From: Clostridia bacterium
Lineage (GTDB): Bacteria; Bacillota; Clostridia; Oscillospirales; RGIG577
DNA: 5,068 bases
Reading direction: 5' to 3'
NCBI GenBank assembly: GCA_017419325.1
Contig: JAFOLN010000366.1
Span: forward strand, 1 to 5,068
Positions 1 to 5,068 of this stretch are shown in pieces. The first letter of the stretch is position 1; each line of letters opens with the position of its first letter. The notes beneath the pieces were generated by a model. That model ran no database searches, had not been told where the DNA came from, and was given only the letters and a program-made list of their open reading frames with translations. The position numbers and the translations under genes were made by a program.

Positions 1-2188
1 CCATACCGCCGGGCTGACCGCCCATGCCCATGCCGCCGGAGAATCCGCTTCCCGTTACGGCCTCGGCCGACGCCGCTTCGCTTCCGTTTACATAAATCGT
101 ATACGTCTCGCCCGCCTTAAGCCCGTCGGACGCGAACACCACGCTGTTTACGCTCTTCGGAGCCGTCGCGGTGTAAAGCGTATTGCCGGACGCGTCCTTT
201 ATGACCACGGTGCTGCCCGCCGAAATGCTCACGCCGCCTGCGCCGCCGTTCATGCCGGGCTGAGTGTTCATACCTTCGCCCATATTGCCCATGGCGGGCT
301 GCTGTCCTATGCCGTTCATGCCCTCGCTCTGCTGTCCCATGGCGGGTCTCTGATTCATACCGCCTGCCGCGAAGGACGAGCCGCTCTCTTCAATGCCGAA
401 AAGCTGTACGCCCGCTTCGCTTTGGGGCGCCTGCGCGTCCGTACCGGGCTGTGCGTTCATGCCGGGCATACCGTTCATGCCGCCCTGGGGCATTTCGCCC
501 ATACCGCCCATGGCGGGTCTCTGATTCATGGTATTCGTGCCGTCCTGCGGTGCCTGTCCGTTCATGCCGGGCATACCGTTCATGCCGCCCTGCGGCATTT
601 CGCCCATATTGCCTCTGCCGGGTCTCTGATTCATGGTATTCGTGCCGTCCTGCGGTGCCTGTCCGTCCATGCCGGGCATACCGCTCATGCCTCTCTGAGG
701 CATTTCACCCATACCACCCACGGGTGGTCTCTGATTCATGGCATTCGTGCCGTCCTGCGGTGCCTGTCCGTCCATACCGGGCATGCCGCCCTGCGGCATT
801 TCGCCCATGCTGCCCATGGGAGGTCTCTGATTCATGCCCTGCGTGTTCCCGCTCTGCTGCCCGGTCACGCTCTCGGTACCCTCGGACTGCTGCTGCGTAT
901 TGCCCATGCCGGGTCTCTGGCCCATGCCGCCCATATTGCCGGGCTGCATGCCGCCCATGCCCATGGCGCCCGCGCCGAATGCCACATAAGTGCCGGAGCT
1001 TACGGTCTCGGCCATGCCCGACATGCCTGCCGCAAAGAGCGTGCCGCCGTTTACGGTGACGCCGCTCATGGAGTCGAGCGCGCCGTTTCCGTTGTTTTCG
1101 GAGCCGAATACCTCCACCGTGCCGTCGTTCACCGTTATGGTGCCGTTTGAGTCGAGGCCGTCGCCGCCCGCGTTAACATACCAGGTGCCGCCGTTTACGG
1201 TAAGCGCGAAATCGTAATTTGTAAGGTCGCCGTTCGCCGCGTTTATGCCGTCGTCGGACGCGGTCACCTTAGCCGTGCCGCCGTTTAAGGTAACTGTCGC
1301 GCCCTCGATGCCCTCATAGCACTTCGTCACGGTGATGTCGCCGCCGTCCACCGTAAGGTCATACTCCGCCTTCATCGCGTCGTCGCCCGCCGATAATGTA
1401 ATCGCACCGCCGCCGATGTAGAGATCGCCGTCGGCGTGTACGGCGTCGTCCGCCGCGGAAACGCTCACCGTGCCGCCGTTTATCGAGATGTCGCCCGCCG
1501 ACTCCGCGTCGTCATCGTCGGGGCTTGCCTTTATGCCCTCGTTGCCCGCCGTTATGTCAAGCGTGCCGCCGTTTACGATTATCTTATGGTCGCCCGCAAG
1601 GCCGTTATTCTCCGCGTCAATGTTTATATTGCCGCTCTCAACGGTTATGGTGGAAAGAGCCGCGCCCTTTATGCCGTTCTTGCAGCTTCCGTATACGTTC
1701 AGGGTGCCGTCTCCCTCAACGGTGAGCGACGCGCCGGACTTCACCTTTACGGCCGCGCCCTCGAAATCCTCGCTTTCCTCGTTTGCGATATCCTCGCTGT
1801 TTGTAAGGCTGACGCTGCCCGAAACACAGAGCGTCACGTCGTTAGTCTTTCCGCAAACGAGCGGGGCCGTAACGGAGCTTTCAAGGCTTAAATCCTTTAA
1901 GACCAGCGTAACATTGCCCGTCTCCTTCTTTACGGTGACACTGCCCTCGGAGCACGCGCCCGTCACGGTATATACGCCGCTTTCGTTTATGGTAAGCTCG
2001 GTGCCGCTTATGTTATAGCCGCTCTGAGCCCCCGACGCGGTAACGCCGCTCTCGGTGAATGTGAATGTGGCCGCGGACGCGGGCAAAGACCCCGCCGCAA
2101 GCGCGGACGCGGGCGCCATGGATACAAGCATGGCCGCCGCAAGCGAAGCCGCGATAATTGATGCTGTTTTGCGTTTTTTCATTTTCAT
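1..2188 (-). CDS. Secreted Cthe_2159-type carbohydrate-binding beta-helix protein with Met-rich repeat insert (3' end beyond window)
   Basis: The minus frame starting at 2188 stays open for 729 codons to the left edge, so the C-terminus is missing. A perfect AAGGAGG lies 9 nt before this ATG; the second in-frame ATG (residue 3) is spaced less well. Residues 1-31 or 1-39 are a signal peptide. About residues 40-400 form a repetitive beta-rich region with recurring NGGT turns (for example residues 206-208, 237-239 and 380-382) alternating with acidic GDDA/SDDG-type turns every 20-30 residues. That pattern fits the Cthe_2159 family (PF14262), a right-handed parallel beta-helix from Clostridium thermocellum reported to bind cellulose or acidic sugars and calcium. 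Residues about 409-652 are low-complexity and rich in Met, Gly, Gln, Pro and Asn. Residues about 653-715 look like a small beta domain (VVIKDASGNTLY, LKAGETYTIYVNG), followed by a Gly/Met-rich tail. It probably acts outside the cell or on the wall; the ligand is unknown and no anchor is visible. The family call comes from pattern recognition, not a search. Confidence 0.85.
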   Translation of the reverse strand, partial: MKMKKRKTASIIAASLAAAMLVSMAPASALAAGSLPASAATFTFTESGVTASGAQSGYNISGTELTINESGVYTVTGACSEGSVTVKKETGNVTLVLKDLSLESSVTAPLVCGKTNDVTLCVSGSVSLTNSEDIANEESEDFEGAAVKVKSGASLTVEGDGTLNVYGSCKNGIKGAALSTITVESGNINIDAENNGLAGDHKIIVNGGTLDITAGNEGIKASPDDDDAESAGDISINGGTVSVSAADDAVHADGDLYIGGGAITLSAGDDAMKAEYDLTVDGGDITVTKCYEGIEGATVTLNGGTAKVTASDDGINAANGDLTNYDFALTVNGGTWYVNAGGDGLDSNGTITVNDGTVEVFGSENNGNGALDSMSGVTVNGGTLFAAGMSGMAETVSSGTYVAFGAGAMGMGGMQPGNMGGMGQRPGMGNTQQQSEGTESVTGQQSGNTQGMNQRPPMGSMGEMPQGGMPGMDGQAPQDGTNAMNQRPPVGGMGEMPQRGMSGMPGMDGQAPQDGTNTMNQRPGRGNMGEMPQGGMNGMPGMNGQAPQDGTNTMNQRPAMGGMGEMPQGGMNGMPGMNAQPGTDAQAPQSEAGVQLFGIEESGSSFAAGGMNQRPAMGQQSEGMNGIGQQPAMGNMGEGMNTQPGMNGGAGGVSISAGSTVVIKDASGNTLYTATAPKSVNSVVFASDGLKAGETYTIYVNGSEAASAEAVTGSGFSGGMGMGGQPGGM
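425..835 (-). repeat. Four tandem 35-residue (about 105-bp) Met-rich coding repeats
   Basis: On the minus strand, units begin with the codons for MNQRP at 835, 739, 634 and 529, giving spacings of 96, 105 and 105 bp. The unit reads roughly MNQRPxxGxMGEMPQGG, then MNGMPGMNGQAPQDGTNT. The first unit lacks three residues (32 instead of 35), and the fourth diverges after its PGMN. A shortened relative of the unit, MNQRPAMGQQ, starts at 358. All indels are multiples of three, so the frame is kept. Units 2 to 4 are very similar in DNA, which suggests fairly recent tandem duplication. Confidence 0.93.
2096..2188 (-). other. Sec signal peptide of the beta-helix protein
   Basis: The N-terminus is basic (MKMKKRK), followed by a hydrophobic Ala-rich core (residues 9-25) and small residues in PASALA. 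Cleavage after residue 31 fits an A-x-A site; a second A-S-A site at residues 37-39 is possible. No lipobox cysteine is present, so export as a soluble or wall-associated protein is more likely than lipoprotein anchoring. Confidence 0.8.
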
Positions 2189-2197
2189 TATTTGATG

Positions 2198-2204
2198 CCT
2201 CCTT
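2198..2204 (-). promoter_or_regulatory. Ribosome binding site of the beta-helix gene
   Basis: The minus strand reads AAGGAGG, a full match to the anti-Shine-Dalgarno sequence, with 9 nt to the ATG at 2188. It decides between the two ATG codons separated by one lysine codon. Confidence 0.92.
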
Positions 2205-2225
2205 AAAAAATTCATAAAAGCCGAC

Positions 2226-2240
2226 AAATGCGCGGCATTT
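2226..2240. repeat. 15-bp inverted repeat in the divergent intergenic region
   Basis: AAATGC and GCATTT form perfect 6-bp arms around GCG. It lies between the candidate minus-strand promoter and the ribosome binding site of the beta-helix gene. It could be an operator or a small 5'-leader hairpin. The sequence alone does not show which, and a chance palindrome of this size is possible. Confidence 0.4.
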
Positions 2241-2249
2241 TTTCCTTAC

Positions 2250-2278
2250 GCTATATAATTCGTCCGCCGCGCCGCAAA
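2250..2278 (-). promoter_or_regulatory. Candidate promoter of the beta-helix gene
   Basis: On the minus strand, TTTGCG (2273-2278) is followed after 17 nt by TATAGC (2250-2255). Both hexamers are imperfect. The surrounding ATTATATAGC is the most -10-like sequence upstream of the gene, so a promoter is likely here, but the -35 assignment is weak. Confidence 0.35.
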
Positions 2279-2312
2279 TTTCGGGGTCGAACGCGAAAAA
2301 TATAAAAAAATA

Positions 2313-2341
2313 TTGTGAAAAAGCTTTATTTGCATTACAAT
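2313..2341 (+). promoter_or_regulatory. Sigma-A-type promoter of the aldo/keto reductase gene
   Basis: TTGTGA (2313-2318) and TACAAT (2336-2341) match the -35 and -10 consensus at 4 and 5 of 6 positions, with the ideal 17-nt spacer and AT-rich flanks. Transcription would start near 2348, giving a leader of about 30 nt with no room for a riboswitch. Confidence 0.75.
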
Positions 2342-2363
2342 AAAATTACAAATAATAATAAAA

Positions 2364-2369
2364 CGGAGG
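2364..2369 (+). promoter_or_regulatory. Ribosome binding site of the aldo/keto reductase gene
   Basis: CGGAGG ends 7 nt before the ATG at 2377, a normal strong clostridial spacing, and supports this start. Confidence 0.88.
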
Positions 2370-2376
2370 CGAAGGT

Positions 2377-3228
2377 ATGGAATTTGTAACCCTGAACAAC
2401 GGCGTAAAGATGCCCCTCGTGGGCTTCGGCGTATATCTTGTAAGCGACCTTGAGGAATGCGAGCGGTCGGTATCGTGGGCGCTCTCGGCGGGCTACCGTC
2501 TTATCGACACGGCGGCCATATACAAGAACGAGGAGGCCGTGGGCGCGGCCATAAAGAAAAGCGGCATCCCGCGGGACGAGCTTTTCATCACCACAAAGGT
2601 ATGGATACAGGACGCGGGCGAGGAGAACGCGAAGAAGGCATATGAGGCCTCCCTTGAGAAGCTGGGCCTCGATTATGTGGACTTATACCTCATCCACCAG
2701 CCCTTCGGCGACTATTACGGCTCCTGGCGCGCCATGGAGAAGCTTTACCGCGACGGGCGCGTCCGCGCCATAGGCGTAAGCAACTTCAACGACGCCCGCT
2801 ACGTTGACATAACCGTAAACAGCGACATAGTGCCCGCCGTGAACCAGGTGGAGACCCACCCCTTCTTCCAGCAGAACACGCTGCGCGAGGCAATGGCGGA
2901 ATACGGCACCCAGCATGAGGCGTGGGGCCCGCTTGCGGAGGCGAAGCTGGGCATTTTCGAGAACGAAACGCTTGTAAAGATAGCAAAGAAGCATAACAAG
3001 AGCGTGGCGCAGGTGGTGCTTCGCTGGAACGTGGACAGAAAGGTAGTCGTCATCCCGAAGTCGGTTCACCGCGAGCGCATCGAGGAGAACTTCAATATCT
3101 GGGACTTTAAGCTTGACGCCGAGGACATCGCGGCAATAGCCGCCCTCGACCGTGGAAGAAGCGAGCTTGTTGATCATCAGAGCGCGAAGGTGGCAAAGGT
3201 CTTGAACTCCTGGAAGGCGCACGATTAA
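2377..3228 (+). CDS. Aldo/keto reductase, AKR5-like
   Basis: The 283-residue product has the normal length for a single-domain NAD(P)H-dependent aldo/keto reductase, a cytoplasmic TIM-barrel enzyme that reduces aldehydes or ketones to alcohols. The catalytic tetrad is complete: Asp44 and Tyr49 in DTAAIY, Lys74 in TTKVW, and His107 in LIHQP. Other family marks are the start TLNNGVKMPLVGFG, GVSNF at 133-137, NQVETHPF from 156, and the cofactor-binding IPKSVHRERIEEN from 226, with Lys228 and Arg232 placed to contact the adenosine phosphate of NADPH. The closest familiar group is the bacterial 2,5-diketo-gluconate reductase and methylglyoxal reductase type (B. subtilis YvgN-like). Members are promiscuous, so the substrate cannot be named. 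The gene has its own promoter and terminator and is probably monocistronic. Detoxification of reactive aldehydes is a plausible role, but this is inference. Confidence 0.96.
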   Translation: MEFVTLNNGVKMPLVGFGVYLVSDLEECERSVSWALSAGYRLIDTAAIYKNEEAVGAAIKKSGIPRDELFITTKVWIQDAGEENAKKAYEASLEKLGLDYVDLYLIHQPFGDYYGSWRAMEKLYRDGRVRAIGVSNFNDARYVDITVNSDIVPAVNQVETHPFFQQNTLREAMAEYGTQHEAWGPLAEAKLGIFENETLVKIAKKHNKSVAQVVLRWNVDRKVVVIPKSVHRERIEENFNIWDFKLDAEDIAAIAALDRGRSELVDHQSAKVAKVLNSWKAHD

Positions 3229-3234
3229 AACGCG

Positions 3235-3263
3235 AAAAACGGGCGGTTACCGCCCGTTTTTTT
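3235..3263 (+). terminator. Intrinsic terminator after the aldo/keto reductase gene
   Basis: ACGGGCGG (3239-3246) and CCGCCCGT (3250-3257) pair perfectly around TTA and are followed by a run of T to 3263. Four A residues on the left extend pairing into the T run, so the structure could also stop minus-strand transcription. It begins 7 nt after the stop codon. Confidence 0.93.
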
Positions 3264-3280
3264 ACTTGTATTTTCTAAAA

Positions 3281-3287
3281 AAGGAGA
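3281..3287 (+). promoter_or_regulatory. Ribosome binding site of the LtrA-like gene
   Basis: AAGGAGA ends 9 nt before the ATG at 3297. Only 17 nt separate the preceding terminator's T run from this site, too little for a complete separate promoter. Transcription must come from terminator read-through or from a promoter overlapping the terminator or the end of the reductase gene; I found no convincing one. Confidence 0.9.
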
Positions 3288-3296
3288 CCTTTTATC

Positions 3297-4442
3297 ATGT
3301 CGCATTTCGAAGTCGGCGGGGCCGACGAAAAAAAGGTGGAATATATAGAGCTCATATTCGACCTCATCTTCGTATATATAGTCGGGCGGAACAACTCCCT
3401 CCTCCATTCGGTGCATGACGGTTTCATCGGAGCCGATGCATATCTTACGTATATACTCACCACCGTCATCGCGCTTCATATATGGTACTTTACCATCGTT
3501 TTCATAAACCGCCACGGCGCGGTGGGCGCGGCGCAGTATGTGGGGCTGCTTATAACCATGTATCTTCTCTACTACATGGCCGACGGCACCCGCGTGGAGT
3601 GGCAGACCCACTACGTCCGCTACAACACGGCCTGGGCGCTCATCATGGTGAACCTGGCGGTGCAGTATCTCATAATACTTAAAAAGAACGGCGGCCTTCG
3701 CCCGTGGGAGGACGCGCAGATGAAGCGGGATATAATAAACCTGTTCATCGAGGCGGCCATAATATTTGCGTCCATTCCCCTGTTTTTTGCAACACGGCTG
3801 CCGCTTTCGCCCGTTGCCGTGGTCTACGGCGTCATAGCCGCCGCCGTAACGCGCCGCTCCAACCTTTTGGGGCCGCTGGACTTTTCCCACCTTACGGAGC
3901 GCGTCATGCTATATGTGGTGTTCTCCTTCGGTGAAATGATAATCGGCATCGCGGGCTACTTTGAGGGAGGCATAACACTTAGAAACATTTATTTCTCCGC
4001 CATGGGCTTTCTCATAGTCGTGGGTCTCTTTTTAAGCTACGGCTTCGTCTACGACCACATAATAGACCGCGAGATGCGGGCGGGCGACTCGGGCTACATG
4101 ATGCTCCACGTCTTTCTCATAACGGCCTTAAACAACCTCACCGTGGCGCTGGAGTTCATGCGGGAGCCGGAAATAAGCGCCATACCGAAGAACACGTTCC
4201 TTGTGGTATCGTTTTTAGTATACTTTATGTTCCTCTTCCTATTGGAGAACTACGCGAAGGAGAGCCTTCGCGCCACGGGCAGGTTTTACGCAAAGCTGGC
4301 CGTCGCCGCCGCCGCGTTCACGGCGCTCATGGCGGCATTCTACAAAAACGGCATGATAAGCATAGCCGTCACGGCGGCGTTCGTGTTCTCGGTTTACATA
4401 ATGCTATGGCTCTTTAAAAAGAGCCGCACCCCGGCAATATAA
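3297..4442 (+). CDS. LtrA family (low temperature requirement A) multi-pass membrane protein
   Basis: The 381-residue product is an integral membrane protein with about 10-12 predicted helices (roughly 17-33, 48-70, 78-94, 109-128, 148-165, 170-184, 203-222, 231-252, 266-286, 301-317, 332-349 and 351-373). Two family signatures of LtrA (PF06772) are clear: the N-terminal KVEYIELIFDLIFVYIV, with Glu18 and Asp22 inside the first helix, and HLTERVMLYVVFSFGEMIIG from residue 198, with His198, Glu201, Arg202 and Glu213. The family is named for a Listeria monocytogenes gene needed for growth at low temperature; its biochemical activity is not established, so no transport or enzyme role is assigned. 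The charged residues buried in helices 1 and 7 are conserved family features and are intact. The length is typical, and the C-terminus ends in a basic cytoplasm-like KKSR tail. There is no sign of truncation or frameshift. Confidence 0.93.
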   Translation: MSHFEVGGADEKKVEYIELIFDLIFVYIVGRNNSLLHSVHDGFIGADAYLTYILTTVIALHIWYFTIVFINRHGAVGAAQYVGLLITMYLLYYMADGTRVEWQTHYVRYNTAWALIMVNLAVQYLIILKKNGGLRPWEDAQMKRDIINLFIEAAIIFASIPLFFATRLPLSPVAVVYGVIAAAVTRRSNLLGPLDFSHLTERVMLYVVFSFGEMIIGIAGYFEGGITLRNIYFSAMGFLIVVGLFLSYGFVYDHIIDREMRAGDSGYMMLHVFLITALNNLTVALEFMREPEISAIPKNTFLVVSFLVYFMFLFLLENYAKESLRATGRFYAKLAVAAAAFTALMAAFYKNGMISIAVTAAFVFSVYIMLWLFKKSRTPAI

Positions 4443-4447
4443 ACAAA

Positions 4448-4480
4448 GCCGAAGGCAAAAGCCTTCGGCACTTCTTTTTT
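4448..4480 (+). terminator. Intrinsic terminator after the LtrA-like gene
   Basis: GCCGAAGGC (4448-4456) and GCCTTCGGC (4461-4469) form a perfect 9-bp stem with an AAAA loop, followed by ACTTCTTTTTT. It starts 5 nt after the stop codon and marks the right boundary of the gene-bearing part of the window. Confidence 0.92.
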
Positions 4481-4528
4481 CGTAAGCCTTAACGTCGGTA
4501 ACCGCGTATTGATTCGGTTTACGGCGCA

Positions 4529-4591
4529 AACAAAGTTAATATTAACCCGGTTTGCTTTTTTGGGTATAAACGGCTCACCCTTAACTTTGTT
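4529..4591. repeat. Inverted repeat with 11-bp arms
   Basis: AACAAAGTTAA (4529-4539) is the exact reverse complement of TTAACTTTGTT (4581-4591). The 41 bases between hold a TTAACCCGGTTT block and a short ACCC/GGGT pairing. The arms could be ends of a very small element or a long weak hairpin. Confidence 0.7.
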
Positions 4592-4602
4592 AATTCCCTA
4601 AA

Positions 4603-4673
4603 CCCGGTTATTAAGCCTCTTAACCGGGGTAAACTATGTTAATAACAAAGTTTGCTTCTTTAACCCCGGTTAA
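4603..4673. repeat. Overlapping CCGGTTA/TAACCGG inverted repeats
   Basis: TTAACCGGGGT (4620-4630) and ACCCCGGTTAA (4663-4673) are perfect 11-bp arms. The left arm can instead pair with CCCGGTTA (4603-4610) through its TAACCGGG, so two hairpins compete for the same arm. Inside the longer one, AAACT (4631-4635) and AGTTT (4649-4653) pair again, giving a nested structure. A related TTAACCCGGTTT sits at 4542-4553. Confidence 0.75.
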
Positions 4674-4756
4674 TTTTTACCGCCCTGAAAATTCCGCTGC
4701 GCGTATTTCCCGGAGAGCACCCCGAAAGCCTTCCTTGCTGAACCACCCCAAAAAAG

Positions 4757-4794
4757 CCTTCCCCTTAAGGGGAAGGTGGCGCGCCGAAGGCGCG
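4757..4794. repeat. Perfect 20-bp palindrome followed by a GC hairpin
   Basis: Bases 4757-4776 are a perfect palindrome centred on TTAA (CCTTCCCC arm, GGGGAAGG arm). Three bases later CGCGCC (4780-4785) and GGCGCG (4789-4794) form a hairpin with a GAA loop, followed by ACGGATGAGGTGT. From memory, this pattern (CCTTCCCC, GGGGAAGGTGG, CCGAAGG, GGATGAGGTGT) recurs many times in genomes of gut clostridia as an intergenic repeat; I cannot confirm copy number here. Confidence 0.75.
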
Positions 4795-4866
4795 ACGGAT
4801 GAGGTGTCGCGTACTAATTTCGAGTCGCGCTACGTCTCCTCTTATCGCAGGAAGTCACCCCATCAT

Positions 4867-4893
4867 GTCATTCTGAGCGAAGCGAAGAATCTC
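4867..4893. repeat. GTCATTCTGAGCGAAGCGAAG-type dispersed repeat
   Basis: The 27-base stretch beginning GTCATTCTGAGCGAAG and ending AAGAATCTC matches a short sequence I recognise from intergenic DNA of many unrelated bacterial genomes and metagenomes. Translated on the plus strand it gives the spurious peptide HVILSEAKNL, which often seeds false small-protein predictions. It contains an internal GCGAA-GCGAA duplication. Its origin and role are not known to me. Confidence 0.75.
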
Positions 4894-4947
4894 CTGCGCC
4901 GCGCCTCCGGCAAGAACAAGACTTCCAAAAAAAGGCTCCCTTGCTGA

Positions 4948-4988
4948 ACCACCCCAAAAAATCCGCTGCGCGTATTTTTTGGGGTGGT
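4948..4988. repeat. Long perfect hairpin, 15-bp arms
   Basis: ACCACCCCAAAAAAT (4948-4962) pairs perfectly with ATTTTTTGGGGTGGT (4974-4988) around an 11-base loop CCGCTGCGCGT. The A/T runs are inside the stem and no T run follows on either strand, so it is not a normal intrinsic terminator. The left arm lies within the 23-bp direct repeat and the loop lies within the 16-bp direct repeat. Confidence 0.88.
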
Positions 4989-5031
4989 CTGAGGTTACAA
5001 AAGTAGGCCCCGCCGGCAGGCGACCAAAGTC

Positions 5032-5051
5032 TTTAGAACCGTGGTTCTAAA
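5032..5051. repeat. 20-bp near-palindrome at the right edge
   Basis: TTTAGAACC (5032-5040) and GGTTCTAAA (5043-5051) are perfect 9-bp arms around GT, followed by an A-rich stretch. It could be an operator-like site or the end of another dispersed repeat. The window stops too soon to tell what lies downstream. Confidence 0.7.
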
Positions 5052-5068
5052 AAAGAAAAAATGTTTAA

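Larger units (their letters stand above)
4693..4977. repeat. Two pairs of exact direct repeats (16 bp and 23 bp) in swapped order
   Basis: A 16-bp word, TCCGCTGCGCGTATTT, occurs at 4693-4708 and 4962-4977. A 23-bp word starting CCTTGCTGAACCACCCC and ending in six A residues occurs at 4733-4755 and 4939-4961. In the first set the 16-bp word comes first with a 24-base gap; in the second the 23-bp word comes first and they abut. Confidence 0.9.
4481..5068. other. Gene-free composite repeat region
   Basis: I find no supported gene in these 588 bases. The only open frame of note (4636-4947, plus) has no ribosome binding site, starts inside one inverted repeat and reads through several others, and its product has no protein-like features apart from the repeat-derived SEAKNL. 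The stretch has two halves. Bases 4500-4680 are AT-rich, with alternating TTAACC/CGGTTAA palindromes. Bases 4681-5068 are richer in GC, with hairpins, direct repeats and a dispersed-repeat motif. No transposase, target-site duplication or tRNA is visible. Confidence 0.8.

Noticed and set aside
425..835. CRISPR array
   Set aside because: The 105-bp periodicity is in-frame coding repetition with no conserved-repeat/variable-spacer pattern.
451..1059. Second plus-strand open frame rich in Arg, Cys and Pro
   Set aside because: A further antisense shadow of the same repeat region, kept open by GC-rich codons and the absence of stops in the repeats.
422..1150. Long plus-strand open frame rich in His and Ala, with visible internal repeats
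   Set aside because: It lies codon-for-codon opposite the minus-strand beta-helix gene; its repeats are the reverse complement of the Met-rich repeats (ATG read backwards gives CAT, His). No ribosome binding site or domain.
1436..2018. Overlapping plus-strand open frames opposite the beta-helix region
   Set aside because: The minus strand has a signal peptide, a strong ribosome binding site and family-typical NGGT repeats over this stretch; the plus frames have none of these.
2683..3222. Minus-strand open frame of 179 codons within the aldo/keto reductase gene
   Set aside because: Antisense to a clear enzyme gene with a complete active site; no recognisable domain and no start signal.
3225..3890. 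Minus-strand open frame of 221 codons over the LtrA-like gene
   Set aside because: Antisense to an LtrA family gene with good signatures, and it runs into the reductase terminator; product composition is not protein-like.
4529..4673. Insertion sequence
   Set aside because: Inverted repeats are present, but the space between them is far too short for a transposase and no target-site duplication could be identified.
4636..4947. Plus-strand open frame of 103 codons
   Set aside because: It starts inside an inverted repeat, has no ribosome binding site, and contains the known spurious SEAKNL translation and several hairpins.
4948..4988. Intrinsic terminator
   Set aside because: The stem is strong, but neither strand has a T run after it, and no gene ends nearby.

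Overview
The window looks like a chromosomal fragment from a Bacillota genome, most likely a gut-type clostridium (Clostridia, Oscillospiraceae-like). The reasons are strong AAGGAGG-type ribosome binding sites, AT-rich intergenic promoters between GC-rich genes, a secreted Cthe_2159-type beta-helix protein, and a 3' end made of short dispersed repeats of a kind I recall from gut clostridial assemblies. The taxonomic call is inference; there is no rRNA or marker gene.

Layout: (1) Positions 1-2188, minus strand: one long open gene entering from the left edge. It encodes a secreted protein with a signal peptide, a repetitive beta-helix of the Cthe_2159 carbohydrate-binding type, a Met/Gly/Gln/Pro-rich stretch with four tandem 35-residue repeats, and a small C-terminal beta-type domain. 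Its stop codon lies outside the window, and the long plus-strand open frames over it are antisense shadows. (2) Positions 2189-2376: a divergent intergenic region with a good plus-strand sigma-A promoter, a weaker minus-strand candidate and a 15-bp inverted repeat. (3) Positions 2377-3228, plus: an aldo/keto reductase with an intact catalytic tetrad, followed at once by a strong intrinsic terminator. (4) Positions 3297-4442, plus: a multi-pass membrane protein of the LtrA (low temperature requirement A) family, closed by a second intrinsic terminator. (5) Positions 4481-5068: no credible gene. It is a dense set of palindromes, inverted repeats and direct repeats, including a GAGCGAAGCGAAGAAT-type dispersed repeat whose translation gives the familiar spurious peptide SEAKNL.

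The three genes show no obvious shared pathway. The secreted protein is transcribed away from the other two. The reductase and the LtrA-like gene are co-directional but separated by a terminator, so they are at most partly co-transcribed. The two parts most worth a second look are the Met-rich tandem repeat inside the secreted protein and the composite repeat region at the right end. I see no defence system, CRISPR array, transposase, tRNA or rRNA.
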